From contig NZ_JAPCID010000022.1 of assembly GCF_027587175.1 (NCBI RefSeq), positions 47,953 to 111,952 of the forward strand: a DNA stretch of 64,000 nt, given 5' to 3'. Both the position numbers and the translations under genes were made by a program. The first letter of the stretch is position 1. Every line of letters starts with the position of its first letter. Shown here one piece after another: positions 25,938 to 34,569 of this stretch. This stretch comes from Solirubrobacter deserti (lineage in GTDB: Bacteria; Actinomycetota; Thermoleophilia; Solirubrobacterales; Solirubrobacteraceae). Under the pieces are notes generated by a model, which ran no database searches, had not been told where the DNA came from, and worked only from the letters and a program-made list of their open reading frames with translations.

Positions 25938-26696
25938 TTGTCACGCTGTCGCACGCTTTGCGTGGGCTTGCTCATAGCTGTATTCGGGTTACCGGTTGCG
26001 ACCGCCGACGCGCGGCGCATCACGTTCGGTGAGCGGGATCTCCGTCAGGGAATGAAGGGCACCGACGTCCGGGTCCTGCAGGGCTTCCTCACGAAGGCCG
26101 GCATCAAGACCGCGGTCGACGGCCGCTACGGGCCGAAGACGACGTCGAACGTCCGTCGCTGGGAGCGCAGGGCCAACCTGCCGATCGACGGGCGCATGCC
26201 GAAGACCGAAGCCGCGACGCTGCGCATGCAGGTCGAGCAGGGCGTCGCCGGCACGCAATCCGTCCCCGCCCCCGCACCGACTGCGAACGCCACACTGGGG
26301 GCCGACGGGAAGGCGATCGCGCCGGTGGGCGCGCCGCCTGAGGTGGTCGCGGTCATCGCGGCCGCCAATGAGATCGTGGGCAAGCCGTACAAGTACGGCG
26401 GCGGCCACGGGGACTGGGAAGACTCGGGCTACGACTGCTCGGGCTCCGAGTCCTACGCCCTCCACGGCGCCGACCTGGTCAGTCGGCCGTTGAACTCGAG
26501 CGAGTTCATGTCGTGGGGAGAGCCGGGCGAGGGGCAGTGGATCACCAGCTACGCGCACGGTGGTCACTCCTTCCTCGTGGTCGCCGGCCTGCGATTCGAC
26601 ACGGGCTACAACGACTCTTCGAGCTCGGGCCCGAAGTGGTCGACGAAGATGCGCCCGACGGACGGCTTCACCGTCCGCCATCCGCAGGGCCTCTAG
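25938..26696 (+). CDS. Secreted peptidoglycan hydrolase, PG-binding plus NlpC/P60-like domain
   Basis: 252 residues from TTG 25938, set by AGGAG 6 nt upstream inside the riboswitch 3' block. Signal peptide CVGLLIAVFGLPVATADA. A peptidoglycan-binding_1 domain (about 30-100) has VRVLQGFLTKAGIKTAVDGR and YGPKTTSNVRRWERRANL. After a Pro/Ala linker the NlpC/P60-type domain (about 138-252) has PYKYGGGHGDWEDSGYDCSG with catalytic Cys and GGHSFLVVAGLRFDTG with the His. It would cut peptide stems in peptidoglycan. The riboswitch links its synthesis to c-di-AMP and so to turgor or wall stress. Confidence 0.9.
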   Translation: MSRCRTLCVGLLIAVFGLPVATADARRITFGERDLRQGMKGTDVRVLQGFLTKAGIKTAVDGRYGPKTTSNVRRWERRANLPIDGRMPKTEAATLRMQVEQGVAGTQSVPAPAPTANATLGADGKAIAPVGAPPEVVAVIAAANEIVGKPYKYGGGHGDWEDSGYDCSGSESYALHGADLVSRPLNSSEFMSWGEPGEGQWITSYAHGGHSFLVVAGLRFDTGYNDSSSSGPKWSTKMRPTDGFTVRHPQGL

Positions 26697-26917
26697 TAGT
26701 ACTCGCGATCCCGCGTCACCGGGCGTTCCTCGACGACCGTCCGGTGACGCGCGCGCCATCCGCCCAGGAAGAACAGGGTGATGATCAGCCCGATGATCCC
26801 GATGACCATCAGGATGATCCCGACGGTCGAAATCTCGATGCCCGAGACGTCGGCGTCGATGGCGAAGTAGAGGATCGCGCCGACGGCGATCAGAAAGAGT
26901 GAGGATCCGATTCCCAT
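26693..26917 (-). CDS. DUF6458 family small membrane protein
   Basis: 74 residues. MGIGSSLFLIAVGAILYFAI is the first membrane segment, then VGIILMVIGIIGLIITLFFL is the second, followed by a basic cytoplasmic tail (GGWRARHRTVVEERPVTRDR). This two-helix pattern with the MGIG start is diagnostic of DUF6458, common in Actinobacteria and functionally unknown. Its stop overlaps the stop of the hydrolase gene by 4 nt (convergent). Confidence 0.85.
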   Translation of the reverse strand: MGIGSSLFLIAVGAILYFAIDADVSGIEISTVGIILMVIGIIGLIITLFFLGGWRARHRTVVEERPVTRDREYY

Positions 26918-26964
26918 GTCGGGTCATGGATCCCCGCGGCCACGGCGCGCCAAACTAGGTGGCC

Positions 26965-28125
26965 ATGCCGCCGACAACTGACGTTGACACCTACGCGCTG
27001 ACCCAGGACCAGCTGGAGTTCCGGGACATGATCCGCCAGATCGTGCGTGAGCGGGTCGCTCCGCGCGCGGCGGAGATCGACGCGAAGGCCGAGTACCCGT
27101 GGGACATCCGCAAGCTGTTCGCCGAGCAGGACCTGCTCGGGCTCCCGTTCGACGAGGAGTACGGCGGGACGGGCACGGGCGCGCTGATGCTCAGCGTCGC
27201 GATCGAGGAGGTCGCGAAGGCGTGCGCCTCCTCCGCGCTGATCCTGATGCTGCAGGACCTCGGCACGCTGCCGATCAAGCTCTTCGGCTCCGACGAGCTC
27301 AAGCAGCGCTTCCTCCCGAAGTGCGCGTCGGGTGAGTGGTCGCCGGCGTTCGCGCTGTCCGAGCCCGAGGCCGGCTCTGACCCGGGCGGGATGATCACCC
27401 GCGCGGTCAAGGACGGCGACGAGTGGGTCATCAACGGCTCCAAGAACTGGATCTCGAACCTGGGGATCGCCGACTTCTACATCGTCTTCGCCAAGACGGA
27501 CCCGAGCGCGGGTCGCTCGCGCGGCATCAGCGCCTTCGTCGTGGAGGCCGACCGCTCCGGGTTCTCCGTCGGCAAGCTCGAGCACAAGCTCGGCATCAAG
27601 GGCTCGCCGACCGGCCAGCCGATCTTCGACGACGTCCGCGTGCCCGCCGCGAACCTGATCGGCACGGAGAACAAGGGCATGAACGTCGCGCTCGGCACGC
27701 TCGACCACTCGCGGCTCGGGGTCGCCGCGCAGGCCGTCGGCATCGCCCAGGGCGCGACCGACCACGCCGTCGCCTACGCCAACGAGCGCAAGCAGTTCGG
27801 CCAGGCGATCGCGGAGTTCCAGGGCATCCAGTTCAAGCTCGCCGACATGGAGACGCGCACGGCGGCCGCGCGCGAGCTGCTGTATCGCGCCAGCTCGAAG
27901 ATCGATCGTCACGAGGCGGACGCTGGCAAGTACTCCGCGATGGCCAAGCTGTTCGCGTCGGACACGGCGATGGCCGTCACCGTCGAAGCCGTGCAGGTGC
28001 TGGGCGGATACGGGTACGTGAACGAGTATCCGGTCGAGCGCTACATGCGCGACGCCAAGATCACGCAGATCTACGAGGGCACGAACGAGATCCAGCGTCT
28101 CGTGATCGCGCGCACCCTCAGGTAG
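26965..28125 (+). CDS. Acyl-CoA dehydrogenase
   Basis: 386 residues from ATG 26965 (GTG 26959 is 2 codons longer). Full-length acyl-CoA dehydrogenase: N-terminal helices (DQLEFRDMIRQIVRERVAPR), the FAD-contact segment FALSEPEAGSDPGGM (~130), WISNLGIADFYIVFAKTD, QFGQAIAEFQGIQFKLADM (~275), and YEGTNEIQRLVIARTLR at the end, where the Glu of YEGTNE is the catalytic base in short/medium-chain enzymes. It catalyses FAD-dependent alpha,beta-dehydrogenation of acyl-CoA in beta-oxidation or branched-chain amino acid breakdown. It is not in an obvious catabolic operon. Confidence 0.92.
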   Translation: MPPTTDVDTYALTQDQLEFRDMIRQIVRERVAPRAAEIDAKAEYPWDIRKLFAEQDLLGLPFDEEYGGTGTGALMLSVAIEEVAKACASSALILMLQDLGTLPIKLFGSDELKQRFLPKCASGEWSPAFALSEPEAGSDPGGMITRAVKDGDEWVINGSKNWISNLGIADFYIVFAKTDPSAGRSRGISAFVVEADRSGFSVGKLEHKLGIKGSPTGQPIFDDVRVPAANLIGTENKGMNVALGTLDHSRLGVAAQAVGIAQGATDHAVAYANERKQFGQAIAEFQGIQFKLADMETRTAAARELLYRASSKIDRHEADAGKYSAMAKLFASDTAMAVTVEAVQVLGGYGYVNEYPVERYMRDAKITQIYEGTNEIQRLVIARTLR

Positions 28126-28128
28126 CCT
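28123..28128 (+). promoter_or_regulatory. Putative -10 (TAGCCT) for 28135 gene, using the upstream stop codon
   Basis: TAGCCT includes the TAG stop of the acyl-CoA dehydrogenase and lies 6 nt before ATG 28135, a leaderless geometry. Confidence 0.4.
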
Positions 28129-28134
28129 CAGAGC

Positions 28135-28770
28135 ATGCTCTCACGTTGGCCTGCCGGGCGACGGCTCGCTCTCTCCCTCGTCCTGTGCCTCGCGCTCGCG
28201 CTGTCGTTCGCGGCGTTGACGCAGGGGCTGTCGCAGCAGGGCTGGCTGCGTGCGCTGGAGGTGATCGCGCTCGTGATCAGCGCGGGCGCGCTCGCCGCGA
28301 TCGTCATCGGGCTGATCGTCTCGCGGCTGGCCAACTACCAGGACCCGGAGAGCGAGGCCGAGTTCGAGCGGATCGTGATCCGGTCCGAGCGGCTCGCGCG
28401 CGAGAACCTCGCGGCCGAGCCCGACGAGGGCGAGTTCATGGAGCTGGACCCGTTCAACCCCGTGGACTTCGAGACGCTGGTCCAGGAGGCGCTGGACGAC
28501 CTCCCGGACCTGCTGATCAAGGCGCTCGAGCGGGTGCCGGTCGTGATCTCCGACAAGGGCCGTAAGGCGCGCGCGTACGGGCTCTACCAGGGCGACACGG
28601 TCGCGCGCGACAACTACCACGACCGCATCATCATCTTCCGGGACACACTGCTGCGCGACTTCGGGCACGACCCGGACCTGCTGCGCGACCAGGTGACGCG
28701 CACGGTGCGCCACGAGCTGGCCCACCACCTCGGCGCTGACGAGCTCGGAGTTCGTGAGTTGGGTCTCTAG
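28135..28770 (+). CDS. Membrane-anchored metallopeptidase-family protein (MPN/zincin PF06262-like)
   Basis: 211 residues. Two membrane segments come first (LALSLVLCLALALSFAAL and ALEVIALVISAGALAAIVIG), followed by a cytoplasmic domain (about 85-211). The domain starts DPFNPVDFETLVQEALDDLP, continues VPVVISDKG and GLYQGDTV, and has RHELAHHLGADE with the HExxH zinc motif, as in the small 'metallopeptidase family' proteins that are normally ~120-150 residues. The N-terminal membrane anchor is extra. Proteolytic activity of the family is not established. Its promoter appears to lie on the acyl-CoA dehydrogenase stop codon. Confidence 0.82.
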   Translation: MLSRWPAGRRLALSLVLCLALALSFAALTQGLSQQGWLRALEVIALVISAGALAAIVIGLIVSRLANYQDPESEAEFERIVIRSERLARENLAAEPDEGEFMELDPFNPVDFETLVQEALDDLPDLLIKALERVPVVISDKGRKARAYGLYQGDTVARDNYHDRIIIFRDTLLRDFGHDPDLLRDQVTRTVRHELAHHLGADELGVRELGL

Positions 28771-28794
28771 CTAGCGGTACGATGGACGTCGAAC

Positions 28795-29115
28795 ATGCAC
28801 TTCGACGAGCCTGAACTCGAGGCGGTTTCCCTGGCGGTGATGATGGCCGCGCTCAGCGACCCGGTGCGGGTCGCGATCGTGCGCGAGCTGGCCTGCCGGG
28901 GCGAGGCCACGTGCGGCGCGTTCGACGTCGGCGTGTCGAAGGCGACCCGGTCGCATCACTTCAAGGTGCTGCGCGAGGCAGGGCTCACGCGCACGCGGGC
29001 CGAGGGCACGCACCGCCACGTGACGCTGCGCCGTGAAGAGGTCGACGCGCGCTTCCCCGGGCTGCTGGGCGCCGTGCTCGCCGCTGCCGACCGCGAGTCC
29101 GCGGTCCCCGCCTAG
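28795..29115 (+). CDS. ArsR-family transcriptional regulator
   Basis: 106 residues from ATG 28795. Winged helix typical of ArsR/SmtB: AALSDPVRVAIVRELACRGE (helix 2), then GVSKATRSHHFKVLREAGLT as recognition helix, and GTHRHVTLRREEVDARF as wing. There are Cys residues in ACRGEATCGAF, but not in the classic ELCVC position, so metal sensing is uncertain. TACGAT (28778-28783) lies 11 nt upstream as a likely -10. No obvious partner gene: the next gene is on the other strand 160 nt away, and that gap shows no further feature. Confidence 0.87.
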   Translation: MHFDEPELEAVSLAVMMAALSDPVRVAIVRELACRGEATCGAFDVGVSKATRSHHFKVLREAGLTRTRAEGTHRHVTLRREEVDARFPGLLGAVLAAADRESAVPA

Positions 29116-29277
29116 AAGGCCCCTGAAGAACACCGGCACATCTCCTGCGGCACATCCGCGGCGCCTCGCGCCACCCACGACGTTCACGTGCCAGAGGCAC
29201 GCATCACTCGTCGCGGGCGGCCCGAGGCATCCCCGGCTGCACCACATGAGGCGCACCGCACGTTCTTCAGCGACCTT

Positions 29278-30648
29278 CTAGCGCTGCCAGAACGCGTGGT
29301 CCTGCTCGCCCAGCGGCGTGCTGGGCGGCGCGCTCTCCCAGTACTCGGAGCCGAGCGCGTTCCAGTCGGCTTCCGCGCGCACGTCGCCGAGCGTCGTGAA
29401 CACGAGGCTCTCCATGCGGCGGATGAGCAGCGCCTGCGGGGGAATCGTCTGGCGGCGCATCTGCGCGAAGTACGGCGAGCGCGGTGACGAGCCCTCCTCG
29501 ATCAGCGCGGCCACGTCGGCCGAGGTGAGCCGGCGCCGGCCGGGATCCAGGTACCAGGAGGCCGCCATCCGCAGCTGGCCGAGCAGCGCCTCGGCCTCGA
29601 ACTCGTCGGGCTTGGGCAGGTAGCCGAGCCGGGCGAGATCCGCTTTGACGGCCCGGGCGTCGTTGCGCATGATGGCCTGCGCGAGCTCGCGCTCGCCCTG
29701 CAGATAGTCGGCGTCGACGACGCGCATCAGACCGAAGTCGAGGAAGCCGACGCGGCCGTCCTCGAGGTAGAGGTAGTTGCCCGGGTGCGGGTCGCCGGCC
29801 GCGCGGCGCAGGTGCGTGAGGGTGCCGAAGAAGAAGCGGAAGACGATCTCGCCGAAGCGGTCGCGCTCGGTGTCCGGCAGCGTCTTGACGACGTCGAAGC
29901 GGCGGCCGCGCATGAGCTCGGTGACGAGCACCCGGCGGTGGCTGAGCTGCGTGTCCACGGGCGGGATGAACACGAACGGGTGGCCGCGCCAGCCGCGCTC
30001 CATCGCGCGGTGGTGCTGGGCCTCCACCTCGTAGTCGAGCTCCTCGCCGATGCGCTCGCGCAGCTCGCCCGCGAGCGCCTTGACGTCGAGCCCGGGGGCG
30101 AGGCGGCGGACCAGCGGGAACAGCATCTGGAGGTTGCGCAGGTCGGTCTCGACGGCCTCCGCGATCCCGGGGTACTGGACCTTGACCGCGACCTCGCGGC
30201 CGTCCTTGGTGATGGCGCGGTGCACCTGGCCGATCGAGGCCGCGGCGAACGCCTCGCGCTCGAACTCGCTGAACGCGCTCGCGGCCGGCGTGCCGAGCTC
30301 CTCCTTGAGCAGCTTCTCGATCGCCTTGAACGGCAACGGCGGGACGTCGTCGCGCAGGGTCGCGAGCGTGTTCTTGAACTCCTCGCGCTCGGACTCGGGG
30401 ATCGCGGTGAACTCGACGGTCGAGAGCACCTGCCCGATCTTCATCGCCGCCCCGCGCATCTGGCCGAGCTGCTTGACGAGCTCGTTGGCGGTCGCGGCGG
30501 CGCGTTCGCCGGTGGCCGCGTCCGCCGCCTCCTCGCTGCGCAGGGCGTTGGCCGCGCGCGTGCCGGCCCAGCGCAGGCCCTGGCCGGCGACCAGGCCGCC
30601 GAAGCGGCGTGTGCGGGCGATGCGGGAGGTGGGCGGCTGCTCGGACAT
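29278..30648 (-). CDS. ABC1/AarF/UbiB-family atypical kinase
   Basis: 456 residues from ATG 30648. Contains the UbiB-specific KxGQ motif ([16 protein letters not shown], ~68), the Ala-rich nucleotide loop [15 protein letters not shown] (~137), VAVKVQYPG with the kinase lysine, the ExD-like [11 protein letters not shown], catalytic [14 protein letters not shown] (~284) and LDFGLMRVV. UbiB-type proteins are ATPases/kinases linked to isoprenoid quinone or lipid metabolism. In this menaquinone-type lineage the role is unknown. It diverges from the PadR gene; TACCCT (30660-30665, minus) 11 nt before the ATG is a possible -10. Confidence 0.9.
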   Translation of the reverse strand: MSEQPPTSRIARTRRFGGLVAGQGLRWAGTRAANALRSEEAADAATGERAAATANELVKQLGQMRGAAMKIGQVLSTVEFTAIPESEREEFKNTLATLRDDVPPLPFKAIEKLLKEELGTPAASAFSEFEREAFAAASIGQVHRAITKDGREVAVKVQYPGIAEAVETDLRNLQMLFPLVRRLAPGLDVKALAGELRERIGEELDYEVEAQHHRAMERGWRGHPFVFIPPVDTQLSHRRVLVTELMRGRRFDVVKTLPDTERDRFGEIVFRFFFGTLTHLRRAAGDPHPGNYLYLEDGRVGFLDFGLMRVVDADYLQGERELAQAIMRNDARAVKADLARLGYLPKPDEFEAEALLGQLRMAASWYLDPGRRRLTSADVAALIEEGSSPRSPYFAQMRRQTIPPQALLIRRMESLVFTTLGDVRAEADWNALGSEYWESAPPSTPLGEQDHAFWQR

Positions 30649-30662
30649 GGGTGCTCAGGAGG

Positions 30663-30684
30663 GTACGCAAGCCGACCTGCGTAC
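30663..30684. repeat. Inverted repeat GTACGCA-N8-TGCGTAC
   Basis: Perfect 7-bp arms (30663-30669 and 30678-30684) in the AarF/PadR intergenic region. A third GTACGCA occurs at 30764-30770 across the PadR start codon. Position over the minus-strand -10 suggests an operator, possibly for the AarF gene. Confidence 0.4.
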
Positions 30685-30692
30685 AGACCACC

Positions 30693-30720
30693 TTGACAAG
30701 GGAGACTATCGCGATATATC
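30693..30720 (+). promoter_or_regulatory. PadR promoter with embedded operator palindrome
   Basis: TTGACA (30693-30698) and TATATC (30715-30720) are spaced by 16 nt, one of the few sigma70-like -35/-10 pairs in the window. The perfect palindrome TATCGCGATA (30707-30716) fills the spacer and touches the -10, and GATATATC (30713-30720) is a second overlapping palindrome. This is the expected place for autorepression by the PadR protein encoded 42 nt downstream. Confidence 0.6.
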
Positions 30721-30761
30721 TTTGACGCATCGGAACACATCGAAGAAGGGAATGAGAACCC

Positions 30762-31451
30762 ATGTACGCAGCATCTGCTTCCGACTGGTGCGGTCCTCGG
30801 GGCCGCCATCACCACCACCGCCATTCCCGAGGAGGGCGCGGGCTGGAGGAGCTCCTCCAGTTCATGGCCAGCGGTGGCCGCGGCGGCCCGCCCTGGGCCG
30901 ATCCCCGCATGTTCAAGGCGCTGTTCTACGGCGGCCCGGGTGGCCCGGGCGGTCACCGCGGCGGTCCCCATCGGCGCGGCGGACGTGCCCGTCGCGGCGA
31001 CGTGCGCGCGGCGCTCCTGCTCCTGATCGAGGGCGGGCCGCAGAACGGCTACCAGCTGATCCAGGAGATCGAGCGGCGCACGGACGGCCTGTGGAAGCCG
31101 AGCCCCGGCTCGGTCTACCCGGCCCTCCAGCAGCTCGAGGACGAGGGCCTGGTCCGCGCCGTCGAGTTCGAGGGCAAGCGCGCCTTCGAGCTCACCGACG
31201 AGGGCCGGTCGTACGTCGAGACCAACCGCGAGGAGCTCGGCGACCCGTTCGCCGCCGCGACGGGCGACGTCGACGAGAACGTCATGGACCTGAGGGGCCT
31301 GATGTTCCAGGTCGGCGCCGCCGCCATGCAGGTTGTCGCCGCCGGCCACACCGAAGAGGCCAAGAAGATCCTGGCCGAGACCCGCCGGCAGCTCTACAAG
31401 ATCCTCGCCGAGGACGAGCCCATCGAGGGCGAAGCCGACGAGCAGCGCTAG
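30762..31451 (+). CDS. PadR-family transcriptional regulator
   Basis: 229 residues from ATG 30762. An unusual N-terminus of ~75 residues is rich in His/Gly/Arg ([14 protein letters not shown], then repeated GGPGGPGG), followed by the PadR winged helix: [54 protein letters not shown] and [12 protein letters not shown]. The C-terminal helix (about 175-229) should form the dimer. His-rich heads like this occur in PadR proteins of many Actinobacteria, and could bind metal. It very likely represses its own promoter through the palindrome at 30707. Confidence 0.9.
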   Translation: MYAASASDWCGPRGRHHHHRHSRGGRGLEELLQFMASGGRGGPPWADPRMFKALFYGGPGGPGGHRGGPHRRGGRARRGDVRAALLLLIEGGPQNGYQLIQEIERRTDGLWKPSPGSVYPALQQLEDEGLVRAVEFEGKRAFELTDEGRSYVETNREELGDPFAAATGDVDENVMDLRGLMFQVGAAAMQVVAAGHTEEAKKILAETRRQLYKILAEDEPIEGEADEQR

Positions 31452-31518
31452 CTGAGTGCGGCGCACTCCCCCGGCCGGCCCGCGCATGTCCCCCGCGGGC
31501 CGGCCGGCGCCGCGCGGC

Positions 31519-31524
31519 TAACGT
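31519..31524 (+). promoter_or_regulatory. Putative -10 (TAACGT) of the psuG operon
   Basis: TAACGT lies 7 nt before GTG 31532 and supports that start over GTG 31523, which falls within the hexamer. Confidence 0.45.
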
Positions 31525-31531
31525 GCTCGGC

Positions 31532-32416
31532 GTGCGCGTCGACCCTGAAGTTCAAGCGGCGCTCGCGGCCGGACAGCCGGTCGTGGCGCTGGAGAGCACG
31601 ATCATCGCCCACGGCCTTCCGCGGCCGGACAACCTGCGCGTCGCGCGGGAGATCGAGGCCACGGTGCGCGAGCACGGGGCCGTGCCCGCGACGATCGCGA
31701 TCCTCGCCGGCGAGGTCCGCATCGGGCTCGACGAAGACGCGCTGGAGGCGCTCGCCTACTCCGGCGAAGTCGCCAAGTGCGGCGTGCGCGACCTGCCCGC
31801 CGTGCTCGCGCGCGGGGAGGACGGGGCGACGACCGTCGCGGCCACCTCGCATCTCGCCGACCGGGCCGGCATCCGCGTGTTCGCCACGGGCGGGCTCGGC
31901 GGCGTGCACCGCGGCGCGGTCGAGACGTTCGACGAGTCCGCGGACCTCGGCACGCTCGCCCGCACCGGCATCTGCGTCGTGTGCGCGGGCGTGAAGTCGA
32001 TTCTCGACATCCGCGCGACGCTGGAGCGGCTGGAGACGCTCAACGTCACGGTGCTCGGCTATCGCACGGACACCTTCCCGGCCTTCTACCTCGCGTCGAG
32101 CGGCGTGCCGATCACCTGGCGCGTCGAGTCGCCGGAGGAGGCGGCGTCCGTGCTGCGCGCGCGGGACGAGGTGGGCGCGCCCGGCGGCGTCGTGGTCGCG
32201 AACCCGCTCGACGAGCCGATGGACGCCGAGCTCCACGACCGCGTGCTGGCCGAGGGCCTGGAGGCCGCGGCCGCCGAGGGGATCTCCGGCCGCGACGTGA
32301 CGCCGTTCCTGCTCGAGCGCTTCCACTCGCAGACGGAGGGCGAGAGCCTGCGCGCGAACGTGCGCCTGGTGCTGCGCAACGCGGCGCTGGCCGCGCAGAT
32401 CGCGGCGGCGCTGTGA
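31532..32416 (+). CDS. psuG: Pseudouridine-5'-phosphate glycosidase
   Basis: 294 residues, close to the family's ~300. The enzyme splits pseudouridine 5'-phosphate into uracil and ribose 5-phosphate (reversible; Mn-dependent). Family motifs: [17 protein letters not shown] with the active-site Glu (~19), [23 protein letters not shown] (Gly-rich phosphate site), [12 protein letters not shown] with the catalytic Lys, and [12 protein letters not shown]. Start GTG 31532 follows a TAACGT hexamer by 7 nt. It is the first gene of an overlapping set: the PfkB kinase begins on its stop codon (GTGA), then a phosphatase and a fructosamine-kinase-like gene. Confidence 0.95.
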   Translation: MRVDPEVQAALAAGQPVVALESTIIAHGLPRPDNLRVAREIEATVREHGAVPATIAILAGEVRIGLDEDALEALAYSGEVAKCGVRDLPAVLARGEDGATTVAATSHLADRAGIRVFATGGLGGVHRGAVETFDESADLGTLARTGICVVCAGVKSILDIRATLERLETLNVTVLGYRTDTFPAFYLASSGVPITWRVESPEEAASVLRARDEVGAPGGVVVANPLDEPMDAELHDRVLAEGLEAAAAEGISGRDVTPFLLERFHSQTEGESLRANVRLVLRNAALAAQIAAAL

Positions 32417-33240
32417 CGAAGGTCCTGGTCCTCGGGGACGTGAACGTGGACATCGTCGCGGTGCAGGAGACGTCGCTGGCGGTCGACAGCGACACGCCGG
32501 CCAGCATCTCGCTGCGCGGCGGCGGTGGCGGCGCCAACGTGGCCGCGTGGCTGGCGAGGCTGGGCGTCGAGACGACGCTGATCGGCCGCGTGGGGGCCGA
32601 CCCGCTGGCCGAGGTCGCGCTCAGCGGGCTCGACGGCGTGCGGCTGGAGGTCGTACGCGACCCGGTCCGCGTCACCGGCACCTGCATCGTGCTCGTCGCG
32701 CCCGGCGGCGAGCGGACGATGCTCCCGGACCCGGGCGCCAACGACGCGCTCGCGGCCGAGGACCTCCCGCCGCTCGAGGGCGACATCCTGCACGTGTCCG
32801 GCTACGCGCTGATGCGACCGGGCTCCCGGCTGGCCGCGATGACCGCGATCGAGCGCGCCCGGGAGGCCGGCATGCGCATCAGCATCGACCCGGCGTCCGC
32901 CGCGCCGCTCGCCAACGACCCGATCTTCCTGCAGCGGGTCGCCCCGGTCGACCTGCTGCTCCCCAACGCGGACGAGGCCGAGGTGCTCGGCCCGCAGATC
33001 GATGCGCCCGAGGTCGTGACCAAACGCGGCGCGGGCGGCGCGACCTGGACCGACGGGGCGCAGACGGTGACGGGCCCGGCGGTCCCGGTGGACGACGTCG
33101 TCGACACCACGGGCGCCGGCGACGCGTTCGCGGCCGGCTTTCTGTCCGCGTGGCTCGGCGGGGACGTCACGGCTGCGCTGGCGGCGGGCGCCCGATGCGC
33201 GGCCGACGCGATCGCCCGCGTAGGATCGCGGCCGGCATGA
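32413..33240 (+). CDS. PfkB-family sugar kinase, probable pseudouridine kinase (PsuK-like)
   Basis: 275 residues from GTG 32413 (4-nt overlap). Ribokinase fold: [14 protein letters not shown] at the start, [19 protein letters not shown] (substrate-binding Gly run), [14 protein letters not shown] and the anion-hole/catalytic [18 protein letters not shown] near the C-terminus with the catalytic Asp. PfkB enzymes phosphorylate sugars or nucleosides. Placement directly after psuG makes pseudouridine the best substrate guess (pseudouridine to pseudouridine 5'-phosphate), as in E. coli psuK-psuG; the sequence alone does not separate it from ribokinase or adenosine kinase. Confidence 0.85.
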   Translation: MTKVLVLGDVNVDIVAVQETSLAVDSDTPASISLRGGGGGANVAAWLARLGVETTLIGRVGADPLAEVALSGLDGVRLEVVRDPVRVTGTCIVLVAPGGERTMLPDPGANDALAAEDLPPLEGDILHVSGYALMRPGSRLAAMTAIERAREAGMRISIDPASAAPLANDPIFLQRVAPVDLLLPNADEAEVLGPQIDAPEVVTKRGAGGATWTDGAQTVTGPAVPVDDVVDTTGAGDAFAAGFLSAWLGGDVTAALAAGARCAADAIARVGSRPA

Positions 33241-33710
33241 CCCGGATCCTGTTCGTCTGCATGGGCAACATCTGCCGCTCGCCCACGGCGGAGGGCGTGA
33301 TGCGCTCGCTCGTGCGCGAGGCCGGGCTCGAGGACGAGATCGTCATCGACAGCGCGGGGACGGGTGGCTGGCACGCCGGCGACCCGCCGGACCGGCGCGC
33401 CACCGCGGCCGCCCGGGCGCGCGGGATCACGCTGGAGGGCGCCGCGCGCCAGCTCACGGTCGACGACTTCGACGACTTCGACCTCCTGCTCGCCATGGAC
33501 CGTGAGAACCTCGCGGGCATCCGCGCCGTCGCGCCGTCGCAGGAGGCGGCCGCGAAGGCGCGGCTGCTGCGCGAGTTCGACCCTGCGAGCGCGGGCGCCC
33601 CCGACCTCGACGTCCCCGATCCCTACTACGGCGGCCCGCAGGGCTTCGAGACCGTGCTCGACCAGGTCGAGGCCGCGTGCCGGGGCCTGCTCGATGCGAT
33701 CCGCGATTGA
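33237..33710 (+). CDS. Low-molecular-weight protein-tyrosine-phosphatase family
   Basis: 157 residues, ATG 33237 overlapping the previous stop by 4 nt. The P-loop FVCMGNICRSPTAE gives nucleophile Cys8 and Arg14; the general acid is in DVPDPYYGG near the C-terminus. Ser/Gly-rich IDSAGTGGWHAGDPPDRRA follows the usual family pattern. Family members act on phosphotyrosine, but a bacterial subgroup located next to fructosamine-kinase relatives dephosphorylates ribulosamine/erythrulosamine 5-phosphates on glycated proteins. The fructosamine-kinase-like gene here overlaps its 3' end by 17 nt, so this metabolic-repair function is favoured. Confidence 0.92.
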   Translation: MTRILFVCMGNICRSPTAEGVMRSLVREAGLEDEIVIDSAGTGGWHAGDPPDRRATAAARARGITLEGAARQLTVDDFDDFDLLLAMDRENLAGIRAVAPSQEAAAKARLLREFDPASAGAPDLDVPDPYYGGPQGFETVLDQVEAACRGLLDAIRD

Positions 33711-34569
33711 GGCCGCGACGGGCCGCACGGTCCGCTCGCTCACGCCCGTCCGCGGCGGCGACATCAACGTCGCCTACAAAGTCCAGTTCGGCGACGAGTC
33801 GTTCGGCTTCGTCAAGACCCGTGCCGGCGTCCAGCCCGGTGAGTACGTCGCCGAGGCCGCCGGGCTGCGCTGGCTCGCCGAGCCGGGCGCCCTGCGCGTT
33901 CCTAAGGTCCTCGGCGTCTCCGACGAGGTGCTCGTGCTCGACTGGGTCGACGAGGGCACGCGCGGCGACGGGGCCGCGTTCGGCGCGGGTTTGGCGGCCG
34001 TCCACGCGGCGGGCGCGGACGACTGGGGCACGACGCCGCCGGAGGTGAGAGGCGACGCCGCGCCGTCGCCGGGCCGCATCGCGGGGCGTCCGCCGCTGCG
34101 CATCGGGCCGCTGCGCGTGCCCAACGATCCGTGTCCGGACTGGCCCACGTTCTACGCCGAGCGGCGCCTGCGGCCGCTGCTCGCGCGCGCCGGCCTGTCC
34201 GCGCGCGGCCTCCGCGCGGTCGAGTCCGTCTGCGACCGGATCGCGGAGCTCGCGGGCCCGCCGGAGCCGCCCGCGCGTCTGCACGGCGACCTCTGGAGCG
34301 GGAACGTGCACTGGGATCGGCGCGGGCGGGCCTGGCTGATCGACCCGGCCGCGCACGGCGGGCACCGCGAAGTCGACCTGGCGATGCTCACCCTCTTCGG
34401 CGACCCTGGCCGGCAGTTCTTCGCCGCGTACGAGGATCGGCACCCGTTGGCGCCCGGCTGGCAGGAGCGTGTGCCGCTCTACCAGCTGTTCCCGCTGCTC
34501 GTGCACGCCGCGCTGTTCGGCGGCGGCTACGCGGCCTCAGTGGAGCGCGCCGCGAGCGCCTACGTCTGA
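33694..34569 (+). CDS. Fructosamine/ketosamine-3-kinase family protein
   Basis: 291 residues from ATG 33694, within the end of the phosphatase gene. Protein-kinase-like fold: VRGGDINVAYKVQFGDESFG (nucleotide loop), FVKTR with the ATP-binding Lys, VLVLDWVDEG hinge, RLHGDLWSGNVHW (catalytic loop) and LIDPAAHGGHREVDLAML (metal loop), all typical of FN3K-related proteins. They phosphorylate ketoamines at O3, making the adduct fall off the protein amine; bacterial forms prefer ribulosamines and erythrulosamines. Last gene of the psuG operon; converges on the ABC exporter gene with a 33-nt overlap. Confidence 0.93.
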   Translation: MRSAIEAATGRTVRSLTPVRGGDINVAYKVQFGDESFGFVKTRAGVQPGEYVAEAAGLRWLAEPGALRVPKVLGVSDEVLVLDWVDEGTRGDGAAFGAGLAAVHAAGADDWGTTPPEVRGDAAPSPGRIAGRPPLRIGPLRVPNDPCPDWPTFYAERRLRPLLARAGLSARGLRAVESVCDRIAELAGPPEPPARLHGDLWSGNVHWDRRGRAWLIDPAAHGGHREVDLAMLTLFGDPGRQFFAAYEDRHPLAPGWQERVPLYQLFPLLVHAALFGGGYAASVERAASAYV

